Below the pieces are notes generated by a model, which ran no database searches, was not told where the DNA came from, and was given only the letters and a program-made list of their open reading frames with translations. From positions 14,928,316 through 14,992,315 of the forward strand of contig NC_091098.1 in NCBI RefSeq assembly GCF_024713975.1: a stretch of 64,000 nt of DNA, read 5' to 3'. The stretch is from Paralichthys olivaceus. Lineage: Eukaryota > Chordata > Actinopteri > Pleuronectiformes > Paralichthyidae. The translations under genes were made by a program, and so were the position numbers. Below, in pieces: positions 1-12,339 of the stretch; position 1 is the first letter of the stretch; every line of letters begins with the position of its first letter.

Positions 1-21
1 AAGATTGTCTTGTGTCCCCTG

Positions 22-108
22 TCTGTTGGTTTGTTCGTTGCTATTAGTTTATTTGTTGGTTGTTTATGAAAATCTACTGAACAGATTCCCATGTAACTTG
101 TTGGAGTG
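22..108 (+). repeat. Interspersed repeat family A, 5' fragment
   Basis: This matches the start of a short interspersed repeat present several times in the window (see 9,363, 12,600, 27,601, 36,036 and 38,997). Its hallmarks are a TTTGTT-rich start followed by a line resembling 'ctactgaacagattcccatg'. It is non-coding and only the 5' end is present. The class (MITE or SINE) is not determined. Confidence 0.5.
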
Positions 109-3100
109 ATAGGCTGAGAGAGAAGCCATAACATTTTGGCATGAAGTCTGTCATAGGGTAGGGTTCAGGATTTATTTTTGACTTTATTTAGCCTCGTGAG
201 ATAATAATAATTGGCTGATCTTGATTACAAATGGGATGTTTGTCCTTTGCGAAGTTATGTGCCGAATGTTTATATACCACTCAGAGAACCAAGTTTCATT
301 TGCCCTCTCGTGTAGGAAGTCATGCAGTGGTTTTATACACAGCATTTTTTCTATTACGCACCATTCACAAGCAAAAGGGGCAATTAGGGGTTAAGTATGT
401 TACCTCAGGACACTTTGGAATGCAAACTGGAGGAGCCGGGGATCGAACCACAAACATCTCTACCCTCTGAATGCTATTCTAGTTATTACTGCATTACTGT
501 GTTAGTGGAGGACCAACGTGGAGTTGTCTTGTTTGTGATTCACTCTATTGAATAATTTTCTTTTTGATCTAATTCACCATTCGCATGGATATACATATAA
601 ATGTACATATGCATATTAATAAACATATACATTTATGGTCCCCAGATGATGAATCATCTTTTCTTTTACTTGTGTCTTAACAACTATTTGATGGATTGCC
701 ATGAAATTCATGTCCCCCTCAGGATGTGTTGTGACATCGTTGATTATCCTTTCATTTCTTATCTAGTGCCATCATCAGGTCAAATATTACCTAGCAAACT
801 GGTTTATGACCAAAAAAGCCAACCTGCCAAACTGAGGCCGTTTCCATCAGCCTCAGCAGAGCCACTGGCATGACTGTGGATGCCTTCTTGCCTTTGTGTC
901 TGTTTTTAGATGTATGTTATGTATACATTGTTTCATTACAGCCTCATTTTAAGGGCTTGTTCCGCGGCGGTAACCCGCATCAAAATCAAGCTTGAAGTTG
1001 ATATTGGGTTTCACGTGGTGCATATTCCCAAATAAATTCGTCTTTGATCGAATTACAACAAAGACACAACAAGCAGGTCTAGGTCAGGTGATTTTCCAGC
1101 AAAGGAGTAATAGTTGGTTTCTGGTGCTTGAGGCAAAATATAATTAAGCTGCCATGTGTAGTCGGCTGTGTGCTCTCCGCTTGATTGATACTTGGAGGTG
1201 AAAGGGAGGGTATATACACAGGAGAAGGGGGTAACAGGGAGGCGATTAGCTCAATGCTGCTGTGAGGTCGCCTATAGCAGGTTGGTCTGGCCATTTGTAC
1301 CTGCACGTCCTGATGCAGTGCAGGTGTTTAACAGTCAGAAACAGCAGTGAGTAAAGAGGGTGACAGAGAGGTAGATTTATGAGCTGCAGCTATTTGTTTA
1401 AACAGATCTCCCCTGAATACTGGAGCATTCCCTCCGTAAACCCCAAAAGATGGAAAGAGTCAGAAATGCGTGTAAAAAACTGGAAGGGAAAGATGCTTCG
1501 GCTGGAAAGACAGAAAAAAAAACACAGACAATGGAGGCGTATCAATTTCACTTAGTAAGTACAAGGAGTCAGGCAAAGAGAAAAGCCTGAGGAGAAAAAC
1601 AAACCTTCCGAACCAAGAGTTATGGTGAATGGACACAACATAAACAGTATCATGGGAAAGTAAAGCCAGGTTGGAAATCATCTGTACGTGTTTCATCGAA
1701 TGAGGACAGGAGGTGGAGGATGGAACGTGGGCCACATGTGAACACACACACACAAAACACACATTCATGGTACCTTAAAGGTGCTGTGCTTTCTATCAAA
1801 ATGACCAGTTGTTTATGTCGTATCAAGAAACCAGAGCCTCACTGTGGAAAAGCTCAAATACAAGGTATGCATTTGTGTGCGTGTGTGTGCATATTTGTGT
1901 TTGCACGCATGCACACCCAAGAATGCCTGCTTTCTAAGTACGTACGCACTCATCATGCACAGTTCTCCGTACACGCTGACGTCATAGTGCTAATGATGAT
2001 TATGGTGATGGTGTTTATTTGTCTGTGGAGGTGGAAAAAGGTAGATGGCGGTTGAATGAGTGCAGTGTCAGGGGCGGCAGAGAGCGGCGTGTGAGTCAGG
2101 AAGAGTGAAGGAGCGAGGAAGAGGGAGAGTAGGGGGAGAAGGGTGAATAGTTCTCTGTGTGGGGAGAGAGACCCTCTTGTGGTGTGTTACATGTCACTGT
2201 TGTTCCTTGTCCGTGCTTGATCGATCGGATCTGTGTGTCTGCGTGCATGTGTCACTGAGTGGGTTTTGACAGGGAAACACCCAGGCTTCCCCCACACTGA
2301 GACCTAATCTGTCTATCATATACTGTCACGTCATGATATGTTACCGCATGTAATTTCATTTAGTAACTCTTGAGACACCATAAGTGATGTCTGGCCTATT
2401 CTAAGAGAGAGGTTTGTGCTGAGGGGATTGCTCTGAGTTATTCAACCATTGTGATTTATAATGACATAAACCTACAAACGGGCTCCATGTGGCAGGCAGT
2501 GTAAATCGAGCTTGGCTGAGACGTTGCATTGGACTGAGAGAGACACCAGTGGAGGTGTATTTCATAAGAGAATGAGGCAAATGTGACGTGCTTAATGGAA
2601 ATAAGTAGCCACAGGTAATAACTCCACAACTGTATTTACCCAACTGTGGTTTGTTAGTATGTTATCAATCCATACGTGGTGATATGAGTATGTGTTATCA
2701 GGAAACAATTCATCACCGTGCAGGGATTCTCCGCTCTGCTTTGAAGTGCCTCAAATAATGTGGAAACAATTGCAGTGAGACCCCGGTGCACATCTGAGTG
2801 TTTCCTGAGTTTAAAGTTGCTGATGAACTGCTTAAATCAGGCTGGTTCTCATTATTCAACAAGAGAGGGGGGAGAACAGAGAAGAAGAGGGTGTCAGGGA
2901 TGGAGAGATTCAGGAGGATGGAAAGAACCAAAGAGAATGATGGCAATTGCGGAATAGTCTGGGGGTTTTTTTTTTGTTTTTTTTGCACCTTAAGAAGCAA
3001 ATCGTTTGGTCGCGTATTGGAAGGAATTCTTGGTGATATAATGTGATAGAAGAAGGAGGCAGACAGATGCACACAAACACAGACAAGCATGCATACATAA

Positions 3101-3245
3101 AACAGGGTGTTTAGGGAGATTATATACTCATCTCCTGTTACAGCCAATGAAACATTAAGTGTGTCAGTCACCATAGTGTATTTGTGGTGTCAGGTTTTCC
3201 CCTTTACATAAAGGCCCATCTCACTTGGTGGCTTACTCGTGGGAT

Positions 3246-3247
<2 letters not shown>

Positions 3248-3285
<38 letters not shown>
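3248..3285. repeat. (TG)n(CG)n microsatellite
   Basis: An alternating purine-pyrimidine run, TG repeats passing into CG repeats. It is a probable Z-DNA-prone simple repeat with no gene attached. Confidence 0.9.
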
Positions 3286-3286
<1 letters not shown>

Positions 3287-6200
3287 CTCTACCTATTTCC
3301 GTTCGTTAAATAAAGCCCTCTCATGTAAAATGACTCTTAACACCTGATTAGACGTGTGACCCTGACTAAATGTGTTAATGTCATAAGGTTACTCAGTTAA
3401 ACCAAGTCTAGACCCAGATGTGGAAATTTGTCTTGTGCTAAGCTGGTAAAGTCATGATCACCTTTACTGTGATGGAGCATGTGTGAAGTTTAGGCTTCTA
3501 TAATGTCACTGTGGCACTTTTCCCACATGGCTCCATGAGGAGCACGACCCAACAGTTCCCAAGGGGAGGGGCCTGCACAGGCTGTGGAAACCGTGGCAAC
3601 AGTTTGACCATTCATGCCATGAGAAGTTCAGGTTTCTGCTCTTTTTCTATTGGGACAGAGGTGTCGCTTTGATTCTGGAGTTTGGGACGATAGAGCAAAT
3701 GTGTCCTGCTGAGTGGCGCAATAGCCCAACTCTTGCAGTGTATTGCACAAGTCGAGGGTTCTGGCAAACCAACATGGCAGTGGGAACTCTGTCTCTTCAT
3801 CCATCTGTTGCTGCTCAGTCTGGGCTCCTGCGTTTATGGTGACAGGGCTGTGACAGGGCGGTAATGACACTCATCGACTCGCCAAATGGGATGGATGACA
3901 AGTTTCAGTGACTGACAGTGGATTAGGTGTTCTCTCTGCCACGCTCTTCCTGCATTGACAGCCACATAGTCCTGAGCAGCAGTGACTGTCGTCTGTTTAA
4001 TGTGTGCCAGGCGACACCTTTTGCAAATAACTGAAGAATATTATATTAGAACCAATATATGTTTGAGAATGGGGTGAGGCCGTCTCTCCAAAGTGGTCCA
4101 CCTTTAGGGGGCCCCTGTTCTTCCTAGCTCTTTAGCGGATGTCCTGAGTACAATATAGGTCATGTAGCATAGAGAGTAACATAAACATCCCAGCCTGGCT
4201 CATAGGGTCATATGTTAGCCATCATGCAGGCAATTAGCCTCAGTTACTCCACAGATATAAATACAAACCAAGCCATTGCTCATGTTGAAACATTTTCTCA
4301 AGATTGAAAACATCCTGAAGCAGAGAGCGATGTCCAAGTTAAACCAGTGGTCTTGAATAACTTTTCATAAAGGTGAAACAATAGTTATATTTAGGATGCA
4401 TTCTTTGTGCGTCTGCTTTAAGTTGCTCAGTGGAACAGAAATGGGATTAGGGTCGATATCTGTATTACATTTCCTGGAAAAGTTAAGTGATGCAGGGAGT
4501 TGACAGGGAACGAAAGGCGTCAGAGCTTGGCTTTTCATGATTGTCCTGACTTGCTTCCATGTCGTGTCACTGCACAGTTTCTCTCCAGTATTTTAATCCC
4601 ACCTTCCTGCTGCGTCTTGGTTTTTTCCGCTGTGCTGTCTCCCCTTAACCAAAATCATAAACAGAAATAACCTGTCTGATGATTTTTTTCCACAATTTGG
4701 CATAATCATTTAACAGTTGATATTTTAGACGAGTGTTGATGAAACGTTTGTTGGCTTGTAGTTAGCTGAAATGAGCCAGAGCACCACACTTTAAGTAAGA
4801 TACAGAATCCGTGCAACTTATTTTGCTAAAGTCAGTGTGGAGATGAAGCAAAACAGATAAGTATGCAGTGACTACACTCTTAACACTTGAACTTTCAGGA
4901 GTCTGCAACATATAGTAATCACTTGGTGAACTTACAGCATGAGGTCATTGAAAATTCTGGAAAATGAAGCCATATGTTGAACACATAGCTTATCTTCCAC
5001 TGGGCTCTGCTGCGGAGCGTTTTTCTAAGATTAGGGAATAGGATGATAGGAAGCCATGGATACGGCTGATGGAGGAGCTTTTTGAAGTGGGTGGAGGGAA
5101 GGGGCCGGGCAGGTATGTAAACTTGAAGGGCTGCTGAAAGAAACATCGGGTCAGTAGCAGTGAAAGAATGTGAGAAAAAAAGTGCGCTATAAGTGCCAAA
5201 CCATAACCCTCCGAGCCAATAACAGTGTTTTTCTTGAGGATATGACTGCAGAAAATCCAGTCTGTTTATTACTTTATACAAGACATATAATGGCAAAATA
5301 CTGCATGTCAACATTCCCTCTTGTGGCCTTTATTACATCTTCATTCCTTCATGATTCTCCCAGTGGTTCCATAACATGACATCAAAAACAGCACGGAAGT
5401 CTGATGCCATTGTAATATCACTGCTGCAGCAGAGATGTACTGTATGTCCTCAGTGATGAAACCTAATAGTTAGTTTCGGTTGAGAACGTTAAAGTTGGAG
5501 ACACAGGATGTTTAGTGTTTCGACGCCTCTGGCTTCACCTAAAGACTGGGTTGACTGAACTTATGCAAACATGGAGAGATAAAAGATAAAATGGAAGCTG
5601 GGTCATCTTTTCAGATCTTCTTTGTCTCAGGTGGCTTTGTATCAGGCCACATCAGGTATGCCAGTGATTAGCCGGCCCTGAGGCCAGATGGGTTCTCACT
5701 GCTATAGATTGAATCCCGTCGGGCCTCCTGTCTGCAGCCTCTATAGCTGATTCACCTGGATTGAAGGTGACACAAATTCACCAGACACATCTGTGTGACA
5801 GTGGAAAGCCAGCATGCTCACTTCTCTCATTATGTCCTAACACATGAGCACATGTCCTGTCAGACATGACACCCCCTCCAGACTTCAAAACAGGTTTCAT
5901 TCTGGAACCGGTCAGCGTTTATGAAAAGCACCACAGACGAGGATCGTGCCAAGCTGCTGCGGTGAAAGGACAGATATAATCAAATCTGTGTTTTTTGGTG
6001 GATTTGCAGAAATCTGTTTTCATCAAAACTCTTTAGAGATGCTTCACAGGACGAGAACGGGGGGGGGTGCAGACATTCAAGACAAGGGAGGGGATCAGGG
6101 TAGACAAAAATCAGGAAAGAGAGCCAGATTTTATAAGACAGCAAAAGGGAGGGGTGGCTAGAGTGAAATGCATTTCAACAGCTACTGTAAAGTAAGAGTT

Positions 6201-9200
6201 ATTGACAGTGGGTGGAAACAATCTGGATTTAGAATCAGTAAAATAACACAAAATGTAAATGTCACATCTGTCATTATGGGAATTTTAGTGAGATCAATGT
6301 ATTCTCTTGACTGGCAACAGGTGGGAGATGGTGCCGGCCACCTTGGGGAGACGTTGACTTGCTGTGTGCATAGAGCTGACTGACTGGATGTGCAGGAGAT
6401 TTATTAGATTAAACTACGCAAGTGTTGCTGGGAAATTTGCTTTGTTTTGGCAACCGAGGGAACACATTGTTTTTGAACTGGTGAACACAGAGCTGGAGAG
6501 TGGGGGGTTGCTCAGTTGTCAAAGTGCCAAGACGCTCCAATTTCAGGGGGCGCAGAGTTGTGATGACATCAGTGCAGAGTAATGCAGGTTGTCATGAGCG
6601 CAGCATGCTTGCCTTGATGTAATGCAAGCCTGGAAGTACCCACTAAACTCACAGCATGCACGGGCACAGATGGGGAGAACATTAAATAGCATTACAGATA
6701 GAGAGATCAGAAGGAAAAGACAGCAAAAAGAGACTGAAAAAGGAGACGGGAAATACTGGCAAGAGATGAAGACAGGTTTCGGATGGAAAATATAGCACAT
6801 CAATACCTAATCAACTGTATTTATGTCTCCCTCCACCCCCTCTGCGGTCAAATGGCCAAAGTGCTGCAATGATCCGAGCTGTTTCCCTCTGATGAGAGAC
6901 AACATGTCAGCGTTCTCAGGAAACCCAGCGAGCAGCTCAAGCACCACTAATTCATCATAAACATAAAACCAAACAGAAATAGCTCGCATGCAGGCTCCCC
7001 TAGCTCTCACTTTGCCAAGAGGGCTTTCAGTGATGGAAAAAAAACTGTGGGAGGTATAGGAGGAAAGGTGAGCAAGACGGACAGGTTCCTATTTAGACAC
7101 AATGCAGTAAAGCACCCCATACACATGCTAAACCCCCCTCCATGCAACATTTAACCTCACTGGACCACTGACAGGCAAGAATACCAGGGCAGGGCCGTAT
7201 GGCTCGTGTAACACAGGTGGAATCAGTTTCTCTGCCTGGAGCCAGGAACATGGTGACAGTAAACATGTGCAGATAAACACATATAATCATACGTGTAATC
7301 ATATACATTCCAGTAACACATACAAATACAAACAGCTATGCCTGAAGCTTATGGGGATAAATAGAAAGTACGATGAACTTTACAAGGCCTCAGAGACTAA
7401 AGTAAGTGTGTCTCTTTACAAATAAGCAGATATATTTTGACTATGAGCTCAGGACAGGGAGCCCCTCGTATCTGTGAGAGGATTAGAGCCCTATCAGGGT
7501 GGCCAGTCCAGTCAGAGACACTGTTTAAATCCATGACCCAGGTTCAAGCACCATGTTGGCCTGCACTCACTCAGTGGAGATTTCCTTGTGCAAGTCAGTG
7601 CAACAGAAGTTGGAAGGGCTCAGCGCTCTGCAGGTGGATTATCAATCAGTCCTCAAACCGGAATGGCTGAGCAACTAAAACAGATCAGGGAAAAATAAAC
7701 ATTTTCTGATGGGAGTCACTTCACTTTTAGTGTAGCGGTGATAAGCATCTCACGATCACATTAGGTGGTATCCCTCTGGTGTTAAAAAACAACACTGTGA
7801 AATAAAATGTGTGCAGCTCCTGATAGAGAGGAAGACAGGAGTGGGATGGTTTATTGGCTCCTGTCATTTTGAAAGATACGGTGCTGATGAAGTGTTTCAG
7901 CAGCAAACTGTGCCACGGACTCCCGGGTTATCAAACTATAGCAGCTGTATATAAATCATTCTGTTCTTCCTCTCAACCTCAACCGAGCCTCATCAGCCGT
8001 CTCAGCCTCGATCCACACTCTTCCCTGGTTGTCCCCCTTTGTCCTCCATCCAGGCGAGGGGGTCACTCACCCTTGCCGAAATCGGTTTGATCCCTGAAGT
8101 GCCCCTGTCCTTCTCACTTTCCAACAATACTCACAATAAATGTGACAATTTGTCAAGAATTTTCTTTTTCTAAGCTTTTTCATAGATGTGCTTGAACAAG
8201 GAACAATTTTCAAAATACCGAATGACTAAATGTGGACCTCATTGAATTGGGAGTTAAGCACCGATGATGGACATATAATTGTCTCCTCTGTGTTTCTACA
8301 CCCGTTTCTGCCAAGCAGACATCATCACCCACTTCTCCCAACTCGCCTGATCATAATTCCCCTCTGGTTCGGTCTGTCACTGCCGGGGAAGATACTGGAA
8401 ATCTCTGAGAAAACAAAGTCGAGCAGACGTACAAAAGCGAGAGCCCAAAACACACAGAGCCAGGCCTGATGGAGAATTTCTGACTGATGACATAGCTTAA
8501 TGTAGCTAAGCCATAGCTGTGGGCTGGAAAAAGCCCCTTTAACAGAGACCAGAGCAGGCGGACTGGATGCAGCTGTGCTCGGCAGAGGCTCATAAGAAGC
8601 AAGTTGATTGATTGTGATCACCTGCACTGTGTTGCTTTGCACAGCAGAGCTGCTGATCAGGAGGGAGGGGAGCATGTTCATATGATGTGGAAATTACCTG
8701 TCACCTCTCGGATTACACTAAGAGAGTGTGAGTGAAAGAGTGACACAGAGACGAAGACAGAGAAAGGGAGGACTCCTGGAAATGATCAGGAGCAGAATTA
8801 TGGAGAAAAACAATGAGCTGTTTTTATATCAGCGTCATGTCTTGTGGTTGGACTCAGAGCATTAAATTTAGAAAGACTTTGAAAAACAGTTTAAGGAGGT
8901 GTTTCCAAGACACAAGAGTGGGGAATGGAGGAGGAGGGAGAAGACGCAGGTGGGTGAAGAAAAAAAAAAAATGTATCAGACTATTTAGTCAAGTGTGTTT
9001 TTGTGTTCAATGGACAAATATTTTTTTCACCTACTATTGCAGAAGGTTCAGATTTAAGAATTTAAGCTTTGGGTTCTGTCTGGCAGCTTCAACCCCAGAA
9101 ATGTTGTTGGTCAAATTTTGTTTGTGACACTCACAGTATGAACTTGAGTGCAGGCACACAGCAGAGCACACGTCTCTGCCAAGACTCAAAAGTCGCCATA

Positions 9201-9207
9201 AATTCAA

Positions 9208-9362
9208 TGAAGCTGCACCACATTTCACACACTCATAGAATTCAGTCCCTGAAATGTGCCAGATTATTTTCATCAAGATCCATGAATTATCCCCTGGAGA
9301 AACAGTGAAAATGATGGAACACACCCTGTCTCGCAATGTCAAAGAAAGTGATAAAATTATTT
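9208..9362 (-). repeat. Interspersed repeat family A, minus-oriented copy
   Basis: Read on the minus strand, it carries the family landmarks in order: a TTTCTTTGACATTG-like line, a 'gataattcatggatct' line and a line ending 'tgaaatttggtgcagc'. It abuts a plus-oriented copy starting about 9,363, which makes an inverted pair. Confidence 0.55.
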
Positions 9363-9647
9363 AAAAACCCATTACTTTTTGGTTCGGATCCAGGGGGCGA
9401 TTCCAGGAATTTGTTTTATTTTCTTTAACATAGCAAGATGAGGCCTTTTTTAAACACTTGTTTATTTCTCAGAGAAGAATTAATGGAACCAGATGAAAAT
9501 AATCGGACATGTTCATGTGACTCATTTATGAGTGTGTGCAATTTGGTGCAAATACAAATAAAAATCTGGATCTTGTTAATTTAAATATGGTTCATTAGGG
9601 GACTATTGGCCTGTGGTGGAGCACTCTACTAAGTGCAGTTCTAGTTT
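9363..9647 (+). repeat. Interspersed repeat family A, plus-oriented copy
   Basis: It carries the family landmarks in plus orientation: 'ggatccagggggcgattcc', 'ttctttaacatagcaagatg', 'gtgtgcaatttggtgcaaa', 'aaaaatctggatct', and the 3' end with 'agtgcagttctagttt'. It is the most complete copy of the 3' half in the window and has no coding capacity. Confidence 0.6.
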
Positions 9648-11552
9648 GTATTGGGGTGGCCGTACAAATCTCAGATATAAATATCTGAAACCACATGAAT
9701 GGCACATGAAACCAAAAGAATCTGGTGAGAACTATTTATTGTAATTTGGTTGAGCCCTTTGTTTGAACGCTGATCTTACACAGCAGGTTGAGCCTCTTCA
9801 TAAAATGGTGGTCCATTAGTCCACAAGTGGCTGATTTGTTGCAACATCTCCTTCTCTCCACAAGCATCTATCCATCTGCCTGATGGCAGAGCTCCAGCAG
9901 AGGCTCAAGGGGAGTGGGGGACAAGAGCAGCTCAAGTGGGGAGGCGAGTCGAGAGGTGATGAGGGTCACGGGGGGGAAGAGCATGCAGCTCCATCTACAA
10001 TGGTGTGAGGTAAGATGAGGTAAACAGTCCAAGTGGAATGAGATGATGAGAAAAAGCTGCCCTGAAGGACGAATCTCTTATAGAAATGGTAACAAAATAG
10101 ACTGATACTAAATTACATAGAGCTGAAGACCTTTTACAAGCCAGCTCCGTCTCTGTAGAGTGAGTAACTGACATGAATGGAGAGGGAGTACAGTGAACTG
10201 GGCCAACTGGCAGCAGCCAAGGTACACATAGTAATTCCCTGCACATTTCATACACTGCACACCATATGATTGTGTGTGATTGCTGATTTCCTGGGGACAA
10301 CGTCATCTAAAACCAAAAATGGGGAAGAAAATGATTTTTAAAAAAAGATCAGTTCTATTCAGAAATGATTTCTCTGCTCAATATGCAAATGCTCAAACAG
10401 AGCAAAACAGCCTGTAACTTTCCCACACAACTGGACATATGGTAAATTGGCCAGTGGCATTACAATGAGATGTGCCCCTGTGACTGCAGACCCTACTGGG
10501 ATTATTTGTACAATGTCTGTGAACAGGAGGTCACCGCTGAATGATGTGCCATTATAACATTTATCTGCTGCCCCCCCCCCTCCTGTGTCTGCTGGCTCAG
10601 AGGAGCAGAACAGTTTTTCCTGAATTTGACTGTGTGGTCTTGGTATTCTAAAAAAAATATATAACAGAAAATATCAAAGGCTTGGTTTTTACCAGGTGAC
10701 GCTATAATAAATGAGTTGGTGTGGCCAAGAGATTATTCATAGAAATCCCAATAAAATATGAATTTTCTTAATATTCTGAATCATTTGGTAAAAATATGCA
10801 TGACTCTAAAATTTTAGATTTCTTTGTGTAGTAAAAAAGTGCACGCATGGTGATCCAGAGTGGTTACATATATTCTCCATTCAGTTGTCGGACTGAGCAC
10901 ACATACGTGCAGCTGTGCACTTTGTGCTGCAAGCTGGTTATTAGCAGTTTCAGAAAGAGGTGTTGCCCTCTACTGATGAAATGTAAAAACAGCAACCTGT
11001 CCTCCAGTGCTGTGAGACACTGATGGAGTGTGAAATTGTAAAACAAACAGACGGATCAGGGAGGTTTTTCTTATTCGCAGCAAAATCATCTTTATCCCGA
11101 GCAGGAGGCCCGAGCGGAGCTTTTCTTTGAAGCACACGCAAACATTCAAGTTTCATTTCAAAGGATCGTGGCAGTAAGAAGCTTTTGTTTTATGATGGAC
11201 TAATACACTCAGTTACACTTAGTTAAAACTAATGCAATATAATACAATAGTCCCATAATAAATCCTATTTTTTAAGGTTATAATGTAGTTTTAGTTGATC
11301 GTTTTGGAGAATGTAGTTAATACCATTCATCTGTGTGGGATTATAGTTTTATTTTCATTATTGAGCCCACCTGAAGGCAGGCCTCAGTTTACATTAACAC
11401 CTTCCTGAACCGAGAGTTTGTTCTAGGAAAGTTGAATTAAATTGCATTTGTTTTAGCTGAACACATAAAACTGATAGCTAAGTGTATTTATTTGAGAAAA
11501 ATCTCAAATGCAAACCTCTGGCCAAAAAGAATCGAAGAACATAGATAACTTC

Positions 11553-11558
11553 TTTATT
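11553..11558 (-). promoter_or_regulatory. idh3g: Candidate idh3g polyadenylation signal
   Basis: AATAAA on the minus strand, about 0.78 kb downstream of the idh3g stop codon. I saw no other AATAAA on this strand between the stop and this site, so 11,535-12,339 is the likely 3' UTR. The cleavage site is not determined. Confidence 0.5.
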
Positions 11559-12339
11559 GATATTTACGTTATACAGGTTAAATTCCGAACCTCCAGACAA
11601 TAAATGAGAAAGCCATTCTTTTCATTTCACACAGTAAGAGCTGTTGCCTGGTTATAGTTATATCTGATATGATCCACGGGTGAAAAAAAACAATGAAGCA
11701 GAAAAGCTCAACTTTGACAGAAGTTGCTTGATGTAACTCACCTCCTCTGATGATACAGTATAAATTAAAGCCACATCACCATCACAGTTAAAATGATGTG
11801 AATATACAGACAGCACAGACCTGATTTGACAAAATGACAAAAAGACATTCAGGCGTTCAGGGAACATTGTACCTTTTTTTTTTTAAAAGCTGTAACTTGG
11901 TCTTAAAGTTGGAAAATAAATAATGATCCACACTGACAGGTATTTCAAAGACAAGACATTTCTGACTGCATTATGGGTCAGGACACAGATTTTCAATTCA
12001 ATGAATCTAAAGACCTCAGGAAATATAATCCATCCACCGTCTAATAGGAGTAATAATGAAAATTCATCCATAGTAAACTATTAAAAGGAGCCGAGTGAAG
12101 ATCATTGCTATATGTGAAGCCTGCAGGTGTTGACAAAAGGCTGTTTGTACAGTACAGTGGTCAGTGAGCAGTGTGAACAGGAAAAAGAAGGGAAACCATT
12201 GTGATGTCAGCGATTAGCTATGGAAATAGACGAGCATGGAAATCCTTCTCTCGTACTGGTCACCTGTCCCACACGTCCACACCTGTTCAAACTCCCACCT
12301 CTGATGTGTGTGTGAGCATGTGGTGTCCTCGGTGGTGGT

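Larger units (their letters stand above)
1..11550. other. Gene-poor stretch upstream of the idh3g 3' end
   Basis: No coding exon could be supported on either strand. The open frames here are short, have no recognisable domain, and often run through simple repeats. What can be seen: an interspersed-repeat fragment near the left edge, a TG/CG array at about 3.25 kb, two opposed copies of the same interspersed repeat at 9.2-9.65 kb, and ordinary AT-rich DNA. It could be intergenic or lie inside a large intron of a gene beyond the left edge; the sequence does not decide. Confidence 0.6.

Noticed and set aside
2713..3174. 153-codon minus-strand frame in the left gene-poor region
   Set aside because: No domain, Ser/Leu/Val-rich low-information sequence, no splice context; expected by chance in AT-rich DNA.
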